Assembly (NCBI RefSeq): GCF_010365865.1
Contig: NZ_CP048020.1
Location: 1,922,001-1,986,000, forward strand
Direction of reading: 5' to 3'
From: Treponema vincentii
GTDB taxonomy: Bacteria > Spirochaetota > Spirochaetia > Treponematales > Treponemataceae
DNA: 64,000 nt
Below are positions 47,179 to 55,871 of this stretch, one piece after another (position 1 is the stretch's first letter; the number at the start of each line of letters is the position of its first letter). The notes beneath the pieces are model-generated. The model made no database searches, was not told the DNA's origin, and saw only the letters and a program-made list of their open reading frames with translations. A program made the position numbers and the translations under genes.

Positions 47179-47290
47179 TTATTCTGTTAGTACAGCTTTG
47201 ATGAAATCAAGCTGAGTAAATAGTTCTTCAACATGACCATCAGTATATTTTTGATAATAACAAGAACTCACACTGCAAGTATACTTTCCA
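47179..47290 (-). pseudogene. hsdS fragment with TRD2 deleted (silent scrap 2)
   Basis: The minus strand reads SCYYQKYTDGHVEELFTQLD, then FIKAVLTE and a stop at 47179-47181. It joins the linker before TRD2 (compare NSYYQKYADG in the reversed hsdS) directly to the HsdS C-terminal helix (compare IEKLFAQLDSIIAALAD), so the whole TRD2 is missing. It is the left neighbour of the intact recombinase. Confidence 0.7.
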
Positions 47291-47339
47291 TATAAGCGAT
47301 AAATCGCAAATCTTGTTTATTTGGAGGTCGTTATGGAAA
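47245..47339 (+). repeat. 95-bp direct repeat, copy 2 (upstream of intact recombinase)
   Basis: Second copy of the unit at 46119-46213. Includes the hairpin GCGATAAATCGC and the GGAGG ribosome binding site of the recombinase. The hairpin sits 40 bases before the start codon and could be a recombinase binding site or an attenuator (inference). Confidence 0.85.
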
Positions 47340-48142
47340 ACGGCGAAACTTTTGAAGCGTATCTGAAGAAAAGCAATCTTTCTCAGAATACTCTTACATC
47401 CTATGTATGGACAGTTAAATACTACACAGAACATTATGATTCTGTCAGCAAAGAAAATCTGCTTGCATACAAAGGCTATCTGATTGAGTTCTTTAAACCG
47501 AAGACGGTGAATTTAAGGATTCAGGGAATTAACAAGTATTTACAATTTATCCACAAAGAACAGTTGCAGTTAAAGTTTGTAAAAGTTCAGCAGAAAAACT
47601 TTCTTGAAAATGTTATCAGCAATGCGGACTACCAGTTTTTAAAATCGAGTCTTAAAAAAGACGGAAATCGTGAATGGTATTTTGTTGTATGGTTCCTCGC
47701 AGCTACAGGAGCTCGTGTCAGCGAACTTATTCAAATAAAAGTTGAGCATGTAAAATTAGGATATTTTGATCTATATTCAAAGGGAGGAAAACTGAGGCGT
47801 CTTTATATTCCAAAAATTTTGAAGGAAGAAGCCTTACAATGGCTGGAATCCGTCGGGCGACAATCCGGCTATCTGTTTTTAAATCGCTTTGAAAAGCATA
47901 TTACCACTCGTGGTATTGCACAGCAGCTAAAAAGTTATGCCAGAAAATACGGAATAAATGAAAAAGTTGTCTATCCGCATTCATTCAGGCATCGTTATGC
48001 AAAGAATTTCCTTGAAAAGTTCAATGATATTTCCCTTCTTGCCGATTTGATGGGGCATGAAAGTATCGAAACAACACGCATTTATTTACGCCGTACTGCA
48101 AGCGAACAGCGGGAACTGGTTGATAGCATTGTAACGTGGTAA
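47333..48142 (+). CDS. Tyrosine recombinase of the hsdS locus
   Basis: A 269-residue tyrosine recombinase. The core-binding domain holds LSQNTLTSYVWTVKYYTEHY; the catalytic domain has TGARVSELIQIKVEH (arginine I, about residue 128), KGGKLRRLYIP, PHSFRHRYAKNF (about 215) and GHESIETTRIYLRR with the nucleophile tyrosine near residue 251. The GGAGG at 47324 supports ATG 47333. Enzymes of this type next to hsdS genes invert DNA to switch specificity. It differs from XerD at 34836. It lies between the two inverted repeats, and so would move with the segment it flips. Confidence 0.9.
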   Translation: MENGETFEAYLKKSNLSQNTLTSYVWTVKYYTEHYDSVSKENLLAYKGYLIEFFKPKTVNLRIQGINKYLQFIHKEQLQLKFVKVQQKNFLENVISNADYQFLKSSLKKDGNREWYFVVWFLAATGARVSELIQIKVEHVKLGYFDLYSKGGKLRRLYIPKILKEEALQWLESVGRQSGYLFLNRFEKHITTRGIAQQLKSYARKYGINEKVVYPHSFRHRYAKNFLEKFNDISLLADLMGHESIETTRIYLRRTASEQRELVDSIVTW

Positions 48143-48155
48143 AAATTGAAACTGT

Positions 48156-48245
48156 CCAGAAACTGTTACGCAATCCGCTTTGGCGGATATGATAAATCAT
48201 TGCCTTACAGAAAAAGCCGATAGGCTTTCAGTTTTTGGACAGGGC
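48156..48245 (+). repeat. Multi-branched hairpin after the recombinase
   Basis: CTGTCCAGAAACTG (48156 onward) pairs imperfectly with CAGTTTTTGGACAG near the end. Inside are ATCCGCTTTGGCGGAT and AAGCCGATAGGCTT. The outer arms resemble hairpin 3 of the hsdR leader. It may terminate both convergent genes. Confidence 0.6.
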
Positions 48246-48267
48246 TTACTAAACATAGAGGATTTTT

Positions 48268-48921
48268 TTACATATTTCTAAAAGATGTTTTTTTATTAAA
48301 ACCGTGATTTACTATCTTTTCACAATCGGTTAAACCTGTTGATTCACAGTTTCGATCATTTTTAAGTGAAAATAAATATGTTCCCATACTATAATAAATT
48401 TGTTCAGGAGGAATCATAGCAGGGATACCTATATTCTTTAAGATATAAAAATCGTCTTGTAAACCGAAATTTCTTATAGTCAGTTCCGAAAGTTTGATAT
48501 TTTTAAGTTTCTTTTTAGTGAGTGCATGCATATGATGTCTTTCGCATTCTATCGAAACTATATCCAAAACTTTTCCCCGATAGTCAAAGTCTTCAAAAGT
48601 TTTTATAAGCTCCATTGTATAAGATTTTAAAATGCAATTACGGAAATCAGTTTCATCAATTTCCAATTTAAGACCAATAAGAAATAATGCAACTCCGGCA
48701 CGAATAGCAAACAATTTATTATATTCAGAATACTCCTTTGGAGAAAACCAATATAGATGCTGATGATAGTTATGTTCTTTAACATGCTTACTTAAAATAT
48801 TGAAGAAATCTTCATGCCGTAAAGGGATAGAACCGCGTCTATCAAATGTTACACCGTCATCACTATCTACCTGATGAGCCAAGTAATCATAATAATCTTT
48901 ATTCTTGTCTATTATTCTCAA
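48268..48921 (-). CDS. Conserved hypothetical protein
   Basis: A 217-residue cytoplasmic protein starting MRIIDKNKDYYDYLAHQVDS. A similar start (MRIIDKN-DYYDYL) is seen in a family of uncharacterised proteins common in Firmicutes mobile regions and treponemes. No membrane segment or catalytic motif is evident. Its unusual codon use (AT-rich) resembles the rest of the hsdS-recombinase segment. The function is unknown. It lies inside the region bounded by the hsdS inverted repeats. Confidence 0.65.
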   Translation of the reverse strand: MRIIDKNKDYYDYLAHQVDSDDGVTFDRRGSIPLRHEDFFNILSKHVKEHNYHQHLYWFSPKEYSEYNKLFAIRAGVALFLIGLKLEIDETDFRNCILKSYTMELIKTFEDFDYRGKVLDIVSIECERHHMHALTKKKLKNIKLSELTIRNFGLQDDFYILKNIGIPAMIPPEQIYYSMGTYLFSLKNDRNCESTGLTDCEKIVNHGFNKKTSFRNM

Positions 48922-48986
48922 TGTACAACCCCTAATTAAAAACGATACATATCAAACTCTTCCCGGTTGTCGGCCTGAATCGACTG

Positions 48987-49247
48987 TTATTCATCGCTAA
49001 TCTCTTTCAGTTTTTTAATAGTATCTTGACCTTTTCTCCATACATCCATCGAACCAAAACAATATGTTACGGCCTCATCTTCATCGCCAAATCCATAATA
49101 GTCCGGTAAATATTCAGGCAATTCACTTTTATGCAGTAAATACTTCACTATATACGGATTTGCCTTTTTGGCTTTTATGTATTTTTTTAAGATTTTTGCG
49201 TCGCTTTCTTGCTTTTTTATAGAAAGTAATAGGTCGCTAAACAACAT
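48987..49247 (-). CDS. Hypothetical protein, probably N-terminally truncated
   Basis: An 86-residue frame whose second half (ANPYIVKYLLHKSELPEYLP, DYYGFGDEDEAVTYCFGSM) matches a C-terminal signature seen in larger uncharacterised proteins, ending 'YxGFGDExEAxxY'. The frame stays open upstream of ATG for about 15 codons (ELLKQYQEETAF) until a TAA beside the hairpin at 49294-49338. A longer protein has therefore probably been cut off by that repeat. Confidence 0.5.
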   Translation of the reverse strand: MLFSDLLLSIKKQESDAKILKKYIKAKKANPYIVKYLLHKSELPEYLPDYYGFGDEDEAVTYCFGSMDVWRKGQDTIKKLKEISDE

Positions 49248-49293
49248 GAATGCAGTTTCTTCCTGATATTGTTTTAGTAATTCGGTTCCTTAA

Positions 49294-49338
49294 AATGCAA
49301 CAGTCGAACAAAATATCAATTTTGAAGACTGTTGCATT
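49294..49338. repeat. Hairpin repeat cutting off the hypothetical gene
   Basis: AATGCAACAGTC (49294-49305) and GACTGTTGCATT (49327-49338) form a 12-bp stem. Next to it are TGCGCGATAGCGCGCA, CGATGTTTGTGATAAGCAAACTCG and a TTTATTTTCA/TGAAAATAAA stem (to about 49435). The remainder, 49440-49855, holds no gene apart from REP copy 3. Confidence 0.65.
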
Positions 49339-49607
49339 CATGCGCGATAGCGCGCATACAATCTGCGATGTTTGTGATAAGCAAACTCGACATTTATTTT
49401 CAGCCACGCTATTTTAGCGGTTGAAAATAAACCTTCACTCAAAATGTCTCCCATTGTCGGAGTTTCAATATAATCAACCATACTATTTTCCTAGTAGTGT
49501 CTACAATATCTACATTTTTCTTGATGCTACTTTATGAATTATATTCGGAAGCCATTTTGAAAACTTCTGTTTATAAACACGCTCGGTTTCTTTGTCCATA
49601 AAACTCT

Positions 49608-49659
49608 TTATTCGTGCGGAGGGGTTAATACCTCGACGCTTGCGCCGAGGTTGTTGATT
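49608..49659 (+). repeat. REP-like palindrome, copy 3
   Basis: TTATTCGTGCGGAGGGG, TTAATA, the stem CCTCGACGC/GCGCCGAGG, and GTTGATT. It is almost identical to 16751-16802, with matching stem changes (CCCCGACG to CCTCGACG and CGTCGGGG to CGCCGAGG; one pairing changes with it). Confidence 0.75.
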
Positions 49660-49855
49660 ACACTGGTACTATAACCGTATTATGTGTATATGTCAAACAG
49701 ATTTTTATACTGAATCCATAAACAGGAATCTCAAAAAAGACTACTTTACGATATGGAAAATCTATAAACAGGGAAATACCTCATGTAATAGGTCACAGAT
49801 ATTACGTCCAATACAAAAATTGAACTATAGTTATCTTAACCTGATCACAACCAAA

Positions 49856-51202
49856 CTAATCTGCCAGTGCAGCTATAATAGAATCAAGCTGAGCAAATAG
49901 CTTTTCAATTTTAGTCACAATTCTTTGTTGTTCAGCAAGCGGGGGGAGAGGGATGAGAAAATCATTTATTTGAGCAAGAATAATACGTTTTAATGCAGAA
50001 CCTTTTGCCTCTTTTTTCATTTTATTCTGTAATAAATCAGATATTAAAATATATGCTAGAAACCAAGATAAAATTTCATTTGAAGGTTTGATAAGAGCAA
50101 TACTTGATAACATACTAAAAGGATAATTTAAATTATTAACAGCAACTTCTCCAATAGTTCCGTCTTTAGTTAATAAGATATCATTCAACTCAGGTGAACA
50201 TCTACTATAAATAGACTCATGTATTTCTTTAGAAATATACGTTGCATCATCTAAGCAAATGGCTAGATTTTTTATATTCTTTGCTGTGATATAAAGAAAG
50301 TCTCCTGAGGCGCTATTCGATGGTGAATTATGCGTACCATCAGTAATTGGCTTTCTGCATACTTCGGGCAGTCTACACCACGTCCACCCCTCCGGTACAT
50401 CAAACGGGATTTCGTCAGAAATATTTTCCTCGCAGCCATCGGCATATTTTTGATAATAAGAATTATCAGTAGGCTTCCTATAGATATACGAATCATTCTT
50501 GCCGCGTTTTATCTCTCCGGCTGCGATTTTAGCCTCCTTTTCAGCACGCAGTCTTTCCAGCATCACGCTTGCAGGTTCGTCGGCAGGGTCTTGCTTCACC
50601 AGTTTTCCATGAATTGCAAGGTCAAGAATTTTTGACTTTACCTGTTTGACAGCTGTTTGCAGGTCTGCTTTGTTTTGTTCCATCAGGTCGATTTGTGTAA
50701 AGATTGCTTCGATTGCTGTAACGATGCGGTGCTGCTCAGTGAGTGGGGGAAGAGCTAAGAAAATTGGATAAATAGATTTACCAGAAATAACAGGTTGTGC
50801 TGTTGAATTAGAATAGTTACTTAAATTTAAAAATTGCAATGCAAATGATAAAAATGTTAAATCACAATATGCGGTATTAAATGTTGTAATAAATGCATTA
50901 TCAGTTATCCATGCTTTTCCTTTTGTAATATGAATGGTTCCACAATTAAAACCTACACGCCCAATTATCATTGTAGGAATATCTATATTAAATTCTGAAT
51001 AATAACCAGTAATACCATTTCCACCATAAATAGGATATTTACCCGATTGATTTTCTCGAACTTTTATTGCATCTCCAGATTTTATATTTATAATCTCCCC
51101 CAATCTGCACCACGCCCAGCCCTCCGGTACAGCAAACGGAATTTCATCTTCAATATCCTTCACCCTGCCGTCTGCGAACTTCTCATAGTGCCTGTTATAC
51201 AA
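49856..51202 (-). CDS. hsdS: Silent HsdS cassette, inverted and 5'-truncated
   Basis: An HsdS reading frame of 448 residues on the strand opposite to the hsd operon. It has TRD1, the central helix (KSKILDLAIHGKLVKQDPA), TRD2 and a complete C-terminus (IEKLFAQLDSIIAALAD), but lacks the N-terminal conserved helix of about 80 residues. The frame begins inside inverted repeat 1 with no promoter or ribosome binding site, so it is probably not expressed. Both TRDs differ from those of the expressed gene, giving two alternative half-sites. Inversion would fuse it to the 5' end of the active hsdS. Confidence 0.88.
   Translation of the reverse strand: MYNRHYEKFADGRVKDIEDEIPFAVPEGWAWCRLGEIINIKSGDAIKVRENQSGKYPIYGGNGITGYYSEFNIDIPTMIIGRVGFNCGTIHITKGKAWITDNAFITTFNTAYCDLTFLSFALQFLNLSNYSNSTAQPVISGKSIYPIFLALPPLTEQHRIVTAIEAIFTQIDLMEQNKADLQTAVKQVKSKILDLAIHGKLVKQDPADEPASVMLERLRAEKEAKIAAGEIKRGKNDSYIYRKPTDNSYYQKYADGCEENISDEIPFDVPEGWTWCRLPEVCRKPITDGTHNSPSNSASGDFLYITAKNIKNLAICLDDATYISKEIHESIYSRCSPELNDILLTKDGTIGEVAVNNLNYPFSMLSSIALIKPSNEILSWFLAYILISDLLQNKMKKEAKGSALKRIILAQINDFLIPLPPLAEQQRIVTKIEKLFAQLDSIIAALAD
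50461..50737 (-). repeat. Inverted repeat 2, right copy
   Basis: Reverse complement of 45004-45280, same length of 277 bases. It encodes the central conserved region of the silent HsdS. Confidence 0.9.
51092..51198 (-). repeat. Inverted repeat 1, right copy
   Basis: Reverse complement of 44483-44589, same length of 107 bases. It marks the outer end of the silent cassette; the similarity to hsdS stops just past 51198. Confidence 0.9.
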
Positions 51203-51907
51203 TCATAGGCATCTGCAAAAAACTCAGGTATAATTTCTAGAAATGCTCGCAAAAAGAAGGCAAGTACACTCACCATATTTTAAGTATTTGCCCTGAGCTT
51301 TCACTTTCCCCTAGTCAAGGCCTCGATAAACTCATACAATAAGACGTCTGTTTTTTTCACGCGGTGTTTCATTCAGAGCACAGCAGCGCCGGAACAGTAG
51401 TCTCCTGCGTTCTGCCGTGAAAAAATATGAGATAACCCGGTGCTGATTTGGAGCAAAGCTCTCTCGCCCGGACTGGACTAATTGGGTTCGATTCCCAACT
51501 GCACTTCACGCAGCGTATGGTAACATCAGCTTCTGAAAAGAAGCACCACAACACATACGGAATACTTGCCCTCGCTGTCTGCGGCAAAGGCGCTGATGTC
51601 TCGGCGCTTTTGCATACTGTTTCTATCTGATGCCGTGCCGTCCCGAGGACTTGTGCGGGGTCAGGTGAGGAGCTTGCAGACGGCAACCGGCGGATAACTT
51701 AGCATTGCAGCAGATACCGGAATGTAGAGCGCAGCTGCCGAAACTCAGGCTGCTACGGTTCTCTTTTTAGAAAGAGCTCCTAACCGTACCGAGCATAGAA
51801 GCATTGCAGCATTCCTAAAGCCGCGATCCGTTCTTCGACGGCAGGACAGGTCTTCCGTATTCTTTTTAATCTCAGGGCAATTGCCTCAGCTATTACAGGG
51901 AGTAAGT
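51203..51907. other. 700-base region without a recognised gene; GC-rich, possibly structured RNA
   Basis: From about 51360 the base composition rises and many short stems appear. A tRNA T-arm-like element is present at 51482-51498 (TTGGG, loop TTCGATT, CCCAA), with GGTGCTG (51439-51445) partly complementary to CTGCACT (51499-51505), but the spacing does not make a normal tRNA. A stem with CGGTT/AACCG and inner CTCTTT/AAAGAG is at 51756-51786, and GCATTGCAGCA occurs twice (51702, 51801). I found no RNase P, tmRNA or SRP core motif. The minus-strand frame here looks like chance. Confidence 0.35.
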
Positions 51908-53008
51908 ATGTATATTAGGTTTGATCAAAAGGTATTGCTATTTAAGCACGGAAAGTTTATCAAAATCCTAAAGCCTGGATTTTTTTTGAATTGGAAAAGC
52001 TATACGCTTGAATATCATTCGGTTTTTGAAGAACTGCATACCGCAGGCGATCCGGCTGAACTGCTTGCCGACGAGACATTCCGCAATCAAACGGAAACCG
52101 TTACGGTGAGCGCCGGTCATATTGCTCTCTATTTTGAGGATGGACTTTTAAAAGATGTGTTGACACCGGGACAGCATATTTTTTGGAATAATAGCCGCGT
52201 TAAAACATTTCAGCAGATTGATTTGAACAATCCTGAAATCAGCGCGGATATTGATCGGAATATCCTCACTGCCGATGTATTGAAACCCTACGTTATCAGC
52301 TATGGAGTTGAAGCATACGAGAAGGGGCTTCTCTACTTTGATAAACAATTCATCAAAATAGTGGAACCGGGAAATTATTTTTTCTGGAAAGGTGTTCAGT
52401 CCGTCAATGTGATGAAAGCCGATATGCGCGCACGGCAGCTTGAAATTTCGGGGCAGGAAATATTGACGAAAGATAAAGTCCTGCTCCGGCTTAATTTTAT
52501 GTGCCGGTACAAAATAAACGATCCGGTAACGGCGCTGGTTTCAAATGCCGATTATGAAAATCAGCTGTACGTGTGCTTCCAGCTCGCGTTGCGCGAGTAT
52601 GTCGGTACGCTCCTTTTTGATGAGCTGCTGCAGAAAAAACAGGAAATCAATACTTTCGTCATGGAGACCTTAAAACCCTATCAAGCACAATTCGGTATCG
52701 AAGTGCTTTCATGCGGACTGAAAGATATTATTTTGCCGGGAGAGATTCGGGATATTGTCAATCAAGTGTTGATTGCCGAAAAGAAAGCGCAGGCGAATAT
52801 CATCACCCGCCGCGAAGAAACCGCTTCGACGCGGAGCCTCCTCAATACCGCTAAATTGATGGAGGAAAATCCCTTGCTGCTAAAGCTCAAGGAACTTGAA
52901 TATGTCGATAAGATGAGTGAAAAGATCAGCCAAATTTCCATCACCGGCGGTGGGCAGATTTTAGATCAACTTAAAGAATTACTGACGGGAAATCTTAGCC
53001 AAAAGTAA
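51908..53008 (+). CDS. SPFH/Band 7 (slipin-like) protein
   Basis: A 366-residue protein of the stomatin/prohibitin/flotillin superfamily. An SPFH core spans about residues 150-290 (YEKGLLYFDKQFIKIVEPGN, TKDKVLLRLNFMCRYKINDP, LREYVGTLLFDELLQKKQEI), followed by the oligomerising coiled coil (IAEKKAQANIITRREETAS). There is an N-terminal duplicated Band-7-like strand region, but no clear N-terminal membrane helix, so it may be peripheral. ATG 51908 has GGGAG 6 bases upstream. The helicase gene follows one base after its stop. Confidence 0.8.
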   Translation: MYIRFDQKVLLFKHGKFIKILKPGFFLNWKSYTLEYHSVFEELHTAGDPAELLADETFRNQTETVTVSAGHIALYFEDGLLKDVLTPGQHIFWNNSRVKTFQQIDLNNPEISADIDRNILTADVLKPYVISYGVEAYEKGLLYFDKQFIKIVEPGNYFFWKGVQSVNVMKADMRARQLEISGQEILTKDKVLLRLNFMCRYKINDPVTALVSNADYENQLYVCFQLALREYVGTLLFDELLQKKQEINTFVMETLKPYQAQFGIEVLSCGLKDIILPGEIRDIVNQVLIAEKKAQANIITRREETASTRSLLNTAKLMEENPLLLKLKELEYVDKMSEKISQISITGGGQILDQLKELLTGNLSQK

Positions 53009-53009
53009 C

Positions 53010-55532
53010 ATGAGAACGATGGAAGAAACGTGCGGATATTTATCGGTTTTAAATCCTGAACAACTTGAAGCGGTGTGTCATACCGGCTCGCCGCTTTTGA
53101 TTTTGGCAGGCGCCGGCTCGGGGAAGACGCGGGTTATTACAACAAAAATTGCATGGCTCATTGCTGAACAGGGTGTGCGCCCTGAATCGATTTTGGCAGT
53201 TACCTTTACCAACAAGGCTGCTCGAGAAATGGCGGAACGGGCACAGGCACTGGATGAACGCGCAGCCAGGTCGAGTATCCGCACCTTTCACTCTTTCGGT
53301 GCGTGGATGCTGCGCCGGTATGCAGAATGGGCGGGACTTTCTCCCAATTTTACGATTTACGATGATGATGATTCGGTAACACTGCTGATGAAGGCGCTGC
53401 CTCAGCTGAATAAGCAGGAGGCGCAGCGCTTTATACGGAAAATCTCCCGCGCGAAAGATTATTGCCTGTTGCCCGATAGCCCGCAGCTTACGATGATCGA
53501 CCCCGCGCCTGAGTTCGCTGTAATCTACCGTGCCTATCAACAGCGGCTCCGCGAAACGGGGAATGCCGACTTCGGAGATTTGATTATGCTGCCGGTTCAG
53601 CTGCTGCAAGGGCATACCGCTATTGCGCAACAGCTGCATAGACGCTTCAAAGTAATCCTCGTGGATGAGTATCAAGATTCAAACAGCGCTCAGTTTCAGC
53701 TATTGCGGGAATTGACCGGCGAAGACACGTATGTCTGTGTTGTCGGTGATGACGATCAGTCTATTTACCGCTTCCGCGGCGCTGAAGTACAGAATATCCT
53801 CACCTTTGACCGTCAGTTTCCGCACACAAAGATTATCCGGCTGGTGCGGAACTACCGCTCGTATGAACCGATTTTACGCGTCGCCGACTCGGTTGTGTCC
53901 CGCAATGAGGGACGGCTCGGTAAAACGCTGATTGCAGCACGCGGAACCGGCGGACAAAAGCCCTGCCTTTATTACCTACCATCTCAAGATGCGGAGGCAG
54001 AGCTGTGTGTGCAGCTCATCAAAAAGGCGGTGCGGGCGGGAGGCGCCTATTCGGATTGGGCAATTTTGTACCGCACCAATGCACAGTCGCTCAACTTTGA
54101 AACAACTTTCCTGCACGAAAAAATTCCGCACAAGGTAGTCGGTACGCTCAAGTTCTACGAACGCGAGGAAATTAAGGATGCGCTGGCTCTTTTGGCGCTC
54201 ATCGCAAACGGACGGGATGAAATTGCCTTCCGCCGTATGGTAAATAAACCCGCGCGGGGAATCGGCGAAACCACACAGAATAAACTGATCGCGTATGCCC
54301 GCGCAGCATTTGCAAGTTTATCTGCAAATACAGATTCATCTGAAAATGCGGGAGAAGCGGCAGAGGCAGGTTCATCGGCATTCGACACTTCACCGGAACA
54401 AGACAGCAGAAGCGCTCAACAGGAGTTCACTCAACTGCAACACAACTCCGTACACTCGCAGCAGCCGGAGCTGTCCCAACTGCAAGAACCCGCTGCCCTA
54501 CCCTTGCGACAACAGACAGAAGATACACCGCAACAGCAGCCGCAACAAGGAGCCGACTATATTACTGTACTGCTCGGCGCAGGAGCAAAACTCCCGATAC
54601 CCAAGAAAGCAGGTACCGCGCTGCAGGAGTTTTTAAATACATTGTATTCGCTCCGCAGCCTCCTTGCCGAATACGATTCCGCAAATACCGCCGGCGCTGC
54701 GGCGTTTGATACGGCAGTGGAAGCCGATGCACAAGCCGACGACCTGTGGTCTGATGCCCCAATCGGCAGTACCATAGACACCGGCGCCTCTGAACAGGCA
54801 GTTACGCAGAAACACGGGCAGCAGGGCGAGCGGCTCGCTGCCTTTGTATTGGCAGTTATCGAGCAAACAGGTTTGGGTGTTTTTCACCGGAATCAAGATG
54901 AAGTGATGGGCACTCAGAAAACAGCGAACTTGCAGGAACTTGCCAATACCGCTTCACTGTACCCCTGCTCGGCTGCCGGGCTGACTTCCTTTTTAGAGCA
55001 TATCGAACTAGACCGCAGTCTTGCGGAAACCGATGCAGGAGCCGATGCCGTACAGCTTATCACTATGCACAACACAAAAGGCCTTGAGTTCCGCAATGTG
55101 ATTATCACCGGTCTTGAAAACGGTATTTTTCCGCGCAATGACGAAAGCGCCGAAGATATGGAAGAAGAGCGGCGGTTGATGTATGTCGCCTGTACCCGTG
55201 CACAAGACGCGCTGTATATGACCAGCTGCGCGGCACGGCGGATGTACGGGAAGCTATCGTATATGGAACCGAGTCGCTTTTTAGCGGAAATTGACAGCGG
55301 TCTTGTCGACGTAATAGGACAATCCATAACAAGCTTTGCCTCTCCCGCCGATGAAGAAGCTGCATTATGGAAGTGCGGGCAGCGTCTCTTTCACGACGAC
55401 TACGGCTACGGCTATGTCGTACAGTCAAGGCAAAGCGGCAGCGAGTTGGTGATTACCGTGCAGTTTGAAAACGGCAGCCAAAAACGCTTTTTCCCTGTGT
55501 ATCAGAAGAGTCAACTTTTTCGTGTCGACTAG
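53010..55532 (+). CDS. UvrD/PcrA-family DNA helicase
   Basis: A superfamily 1A 3'-5' helicase of 840 residues. Q-motif LNPEQLEAV, Walker A LAGAGSGKTRVITTKIAWL (about 30-48), motif II LVDEYQDSNSAQF (about 215), motif III DDDQSIYRFRGAE, motif IV LVRNYRS, motif V QLITMHNTKGLEF, motif VI ERRLMYVACTRAQ. Residues about 437-525 and 555-615 form Gln/Ala/Glu-rich low-complexity inserts within the 2B region, not typical for PcrA or UvrD. The start is ATG 53010 or 53019; neither has a strong site. A role in repair or removing proteins from DNA is expected. Confidence 0.9.
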   Translation: MRTMEETCGYLSVLNPEQLEAVCHTGSPLLILAGAGSGKTRVITTKIAWLIAEQGVRPESILAVTFTNKAAREMAERAQALDERAARSSIRTFHSFGAWMLRRYAEWAGLSPNFTIYDDDDSVTLLMKALPQLNKQEAQRFIRKISRAKDYCLLPDSPQLTMIDPAPEFAVIYRAYQQRLRETGNADFGDLIMLPVQLLQGHTAIAQQLHRRFKVILVDEYQDSNSAQFQLLRELTGEDTYVCVVGDDDQSIYRFRGAEVQNILTFDRQFPHTKIIRLVRNYRSYEPILRVADSVVSRNEGRLGKTLIAARGTGGQKPCLYYLPSQDAEAELCVQLIKKAVRAGGAYSDWAILYRTNAQSLNFETTFLHEKIPHKVVGTLKFYEREEIKDALALLALIANGRDEIAFRRMVNKPARGIGETTQNKLIAYARAAFASLSANTDSSENAGEAAEAGSSAFDTSPEQDSRSAQQEFTQLQHNSVHSQQPELSQLQEPAALPLRQQTEDTPQQQPQQGADYITVLLGAGAKLPIPKKAGTALQEFLNTLYSLRSLLAEYDSANTAGAAAFDTAVEADAQADDLWSDAPIGSTIDTGASEQAVTQKHGQQGERLAAFVLAVIEQTGLGVFHRNQDEVMGTQKTANLQELANTASLYPCSAAGLTSFLEHIELDRSLAETDAGADAVQLITMHNTKGLEFRNVIITGLENGIFPRNDESAEDMEEERRLMYVACTRAQDALYMTSCAARRMYGKLSYMEPSRFLAEIDSGLVDVIGQSITSFASPADEEAALWKCGQRLFHDDYGYGYVVQSRQSGSELVITVQFENGSQKRFFPVYQKSQLFRVD

Positions 55533-55533
55533 T

Positions 55534-55740
55534 CTTTTGCAAATATACGGCGCATCTACTGCGTTGCTGCGCAAAAATAAATGCTCAACGTACAGCAAGT
55601 ACGTCTCCGCTTTATTTTTGCTCGCGCCTTGTATCTGCACCGTCTCTTTGCAAAAGCGCTGGAGGTGTGTATCTACTTCGTTGCTGCGAACAAATTAGTC
55701 TTCGACGTATCAGAACCGCCATGTGTCCACGTGCTTAGTT
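55534..55740 (+). repeat. Three-tier nested hairpin and modular repeat after the helicase
   Basis: Outer arms CTTTTGCAAA (55534-55543)/TTTGCAAAAG (55647-55656), middle arms GCAAAAATAAA (55571-55581)/TTTATTTTTGC (55611-55621), inner arms ACGTAC/GTACGT (55588-55604). The following GCGCTGGAGGTGTGTATCTA and TCGACGTATCAGAAC match the 14.57-kb element. It begins 2 bases after the stop and probably terminates the helicase transcript. Confidence 0.75.
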
Positions 55741-55810
55741 TATAATATTTAGAGGAATATTGTCAAGTGAATAAGAAGTAAAAAATTTATAAGTTATTTT
55801 ACAAAAGTAC

Positions 55811-55839
55811 TTTACAAATAGTATCGAGTATGATATAAT
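55811..55839 (+). promoter_or_regulatory. Strong promoter for the prophage small genes
   Basis: TTTACA (55811-55816) and TATAAT (55834-55839) are separated by 17 bases. The first small gene has an AAGGAGG site and starts 33 bases downstream. Confidence 0.75.
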
Positions 55840-55871
55840 ATAATCATCTTAAAGAAAAGGAGGTCAAGAAA

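Noticed and set aside
44248..51202. Reading the hsdS region as two unrelated restriction systems
   Set aside because: The reversed gene lacks its N-terminus, has no promoter or hsdM, and ends exactly at an inverted repeat shared with the first gene. A silent cassette explains this better.
51439..51505. A tRNA gene around the T-arm-like hairpin
   Set aside because: Acceptor-like ends are only 67 bases apart, with no proper D-arm or anticodon arm and no CCA. Kept as an unexplained structure, not a tRNA.
51369..51686. Minus-strand frame of 105 residues
   Set aside because: The peptide (CSWESNPISPVRARE) looks like a reading of antisense tRNA-like sequence. No start signal.
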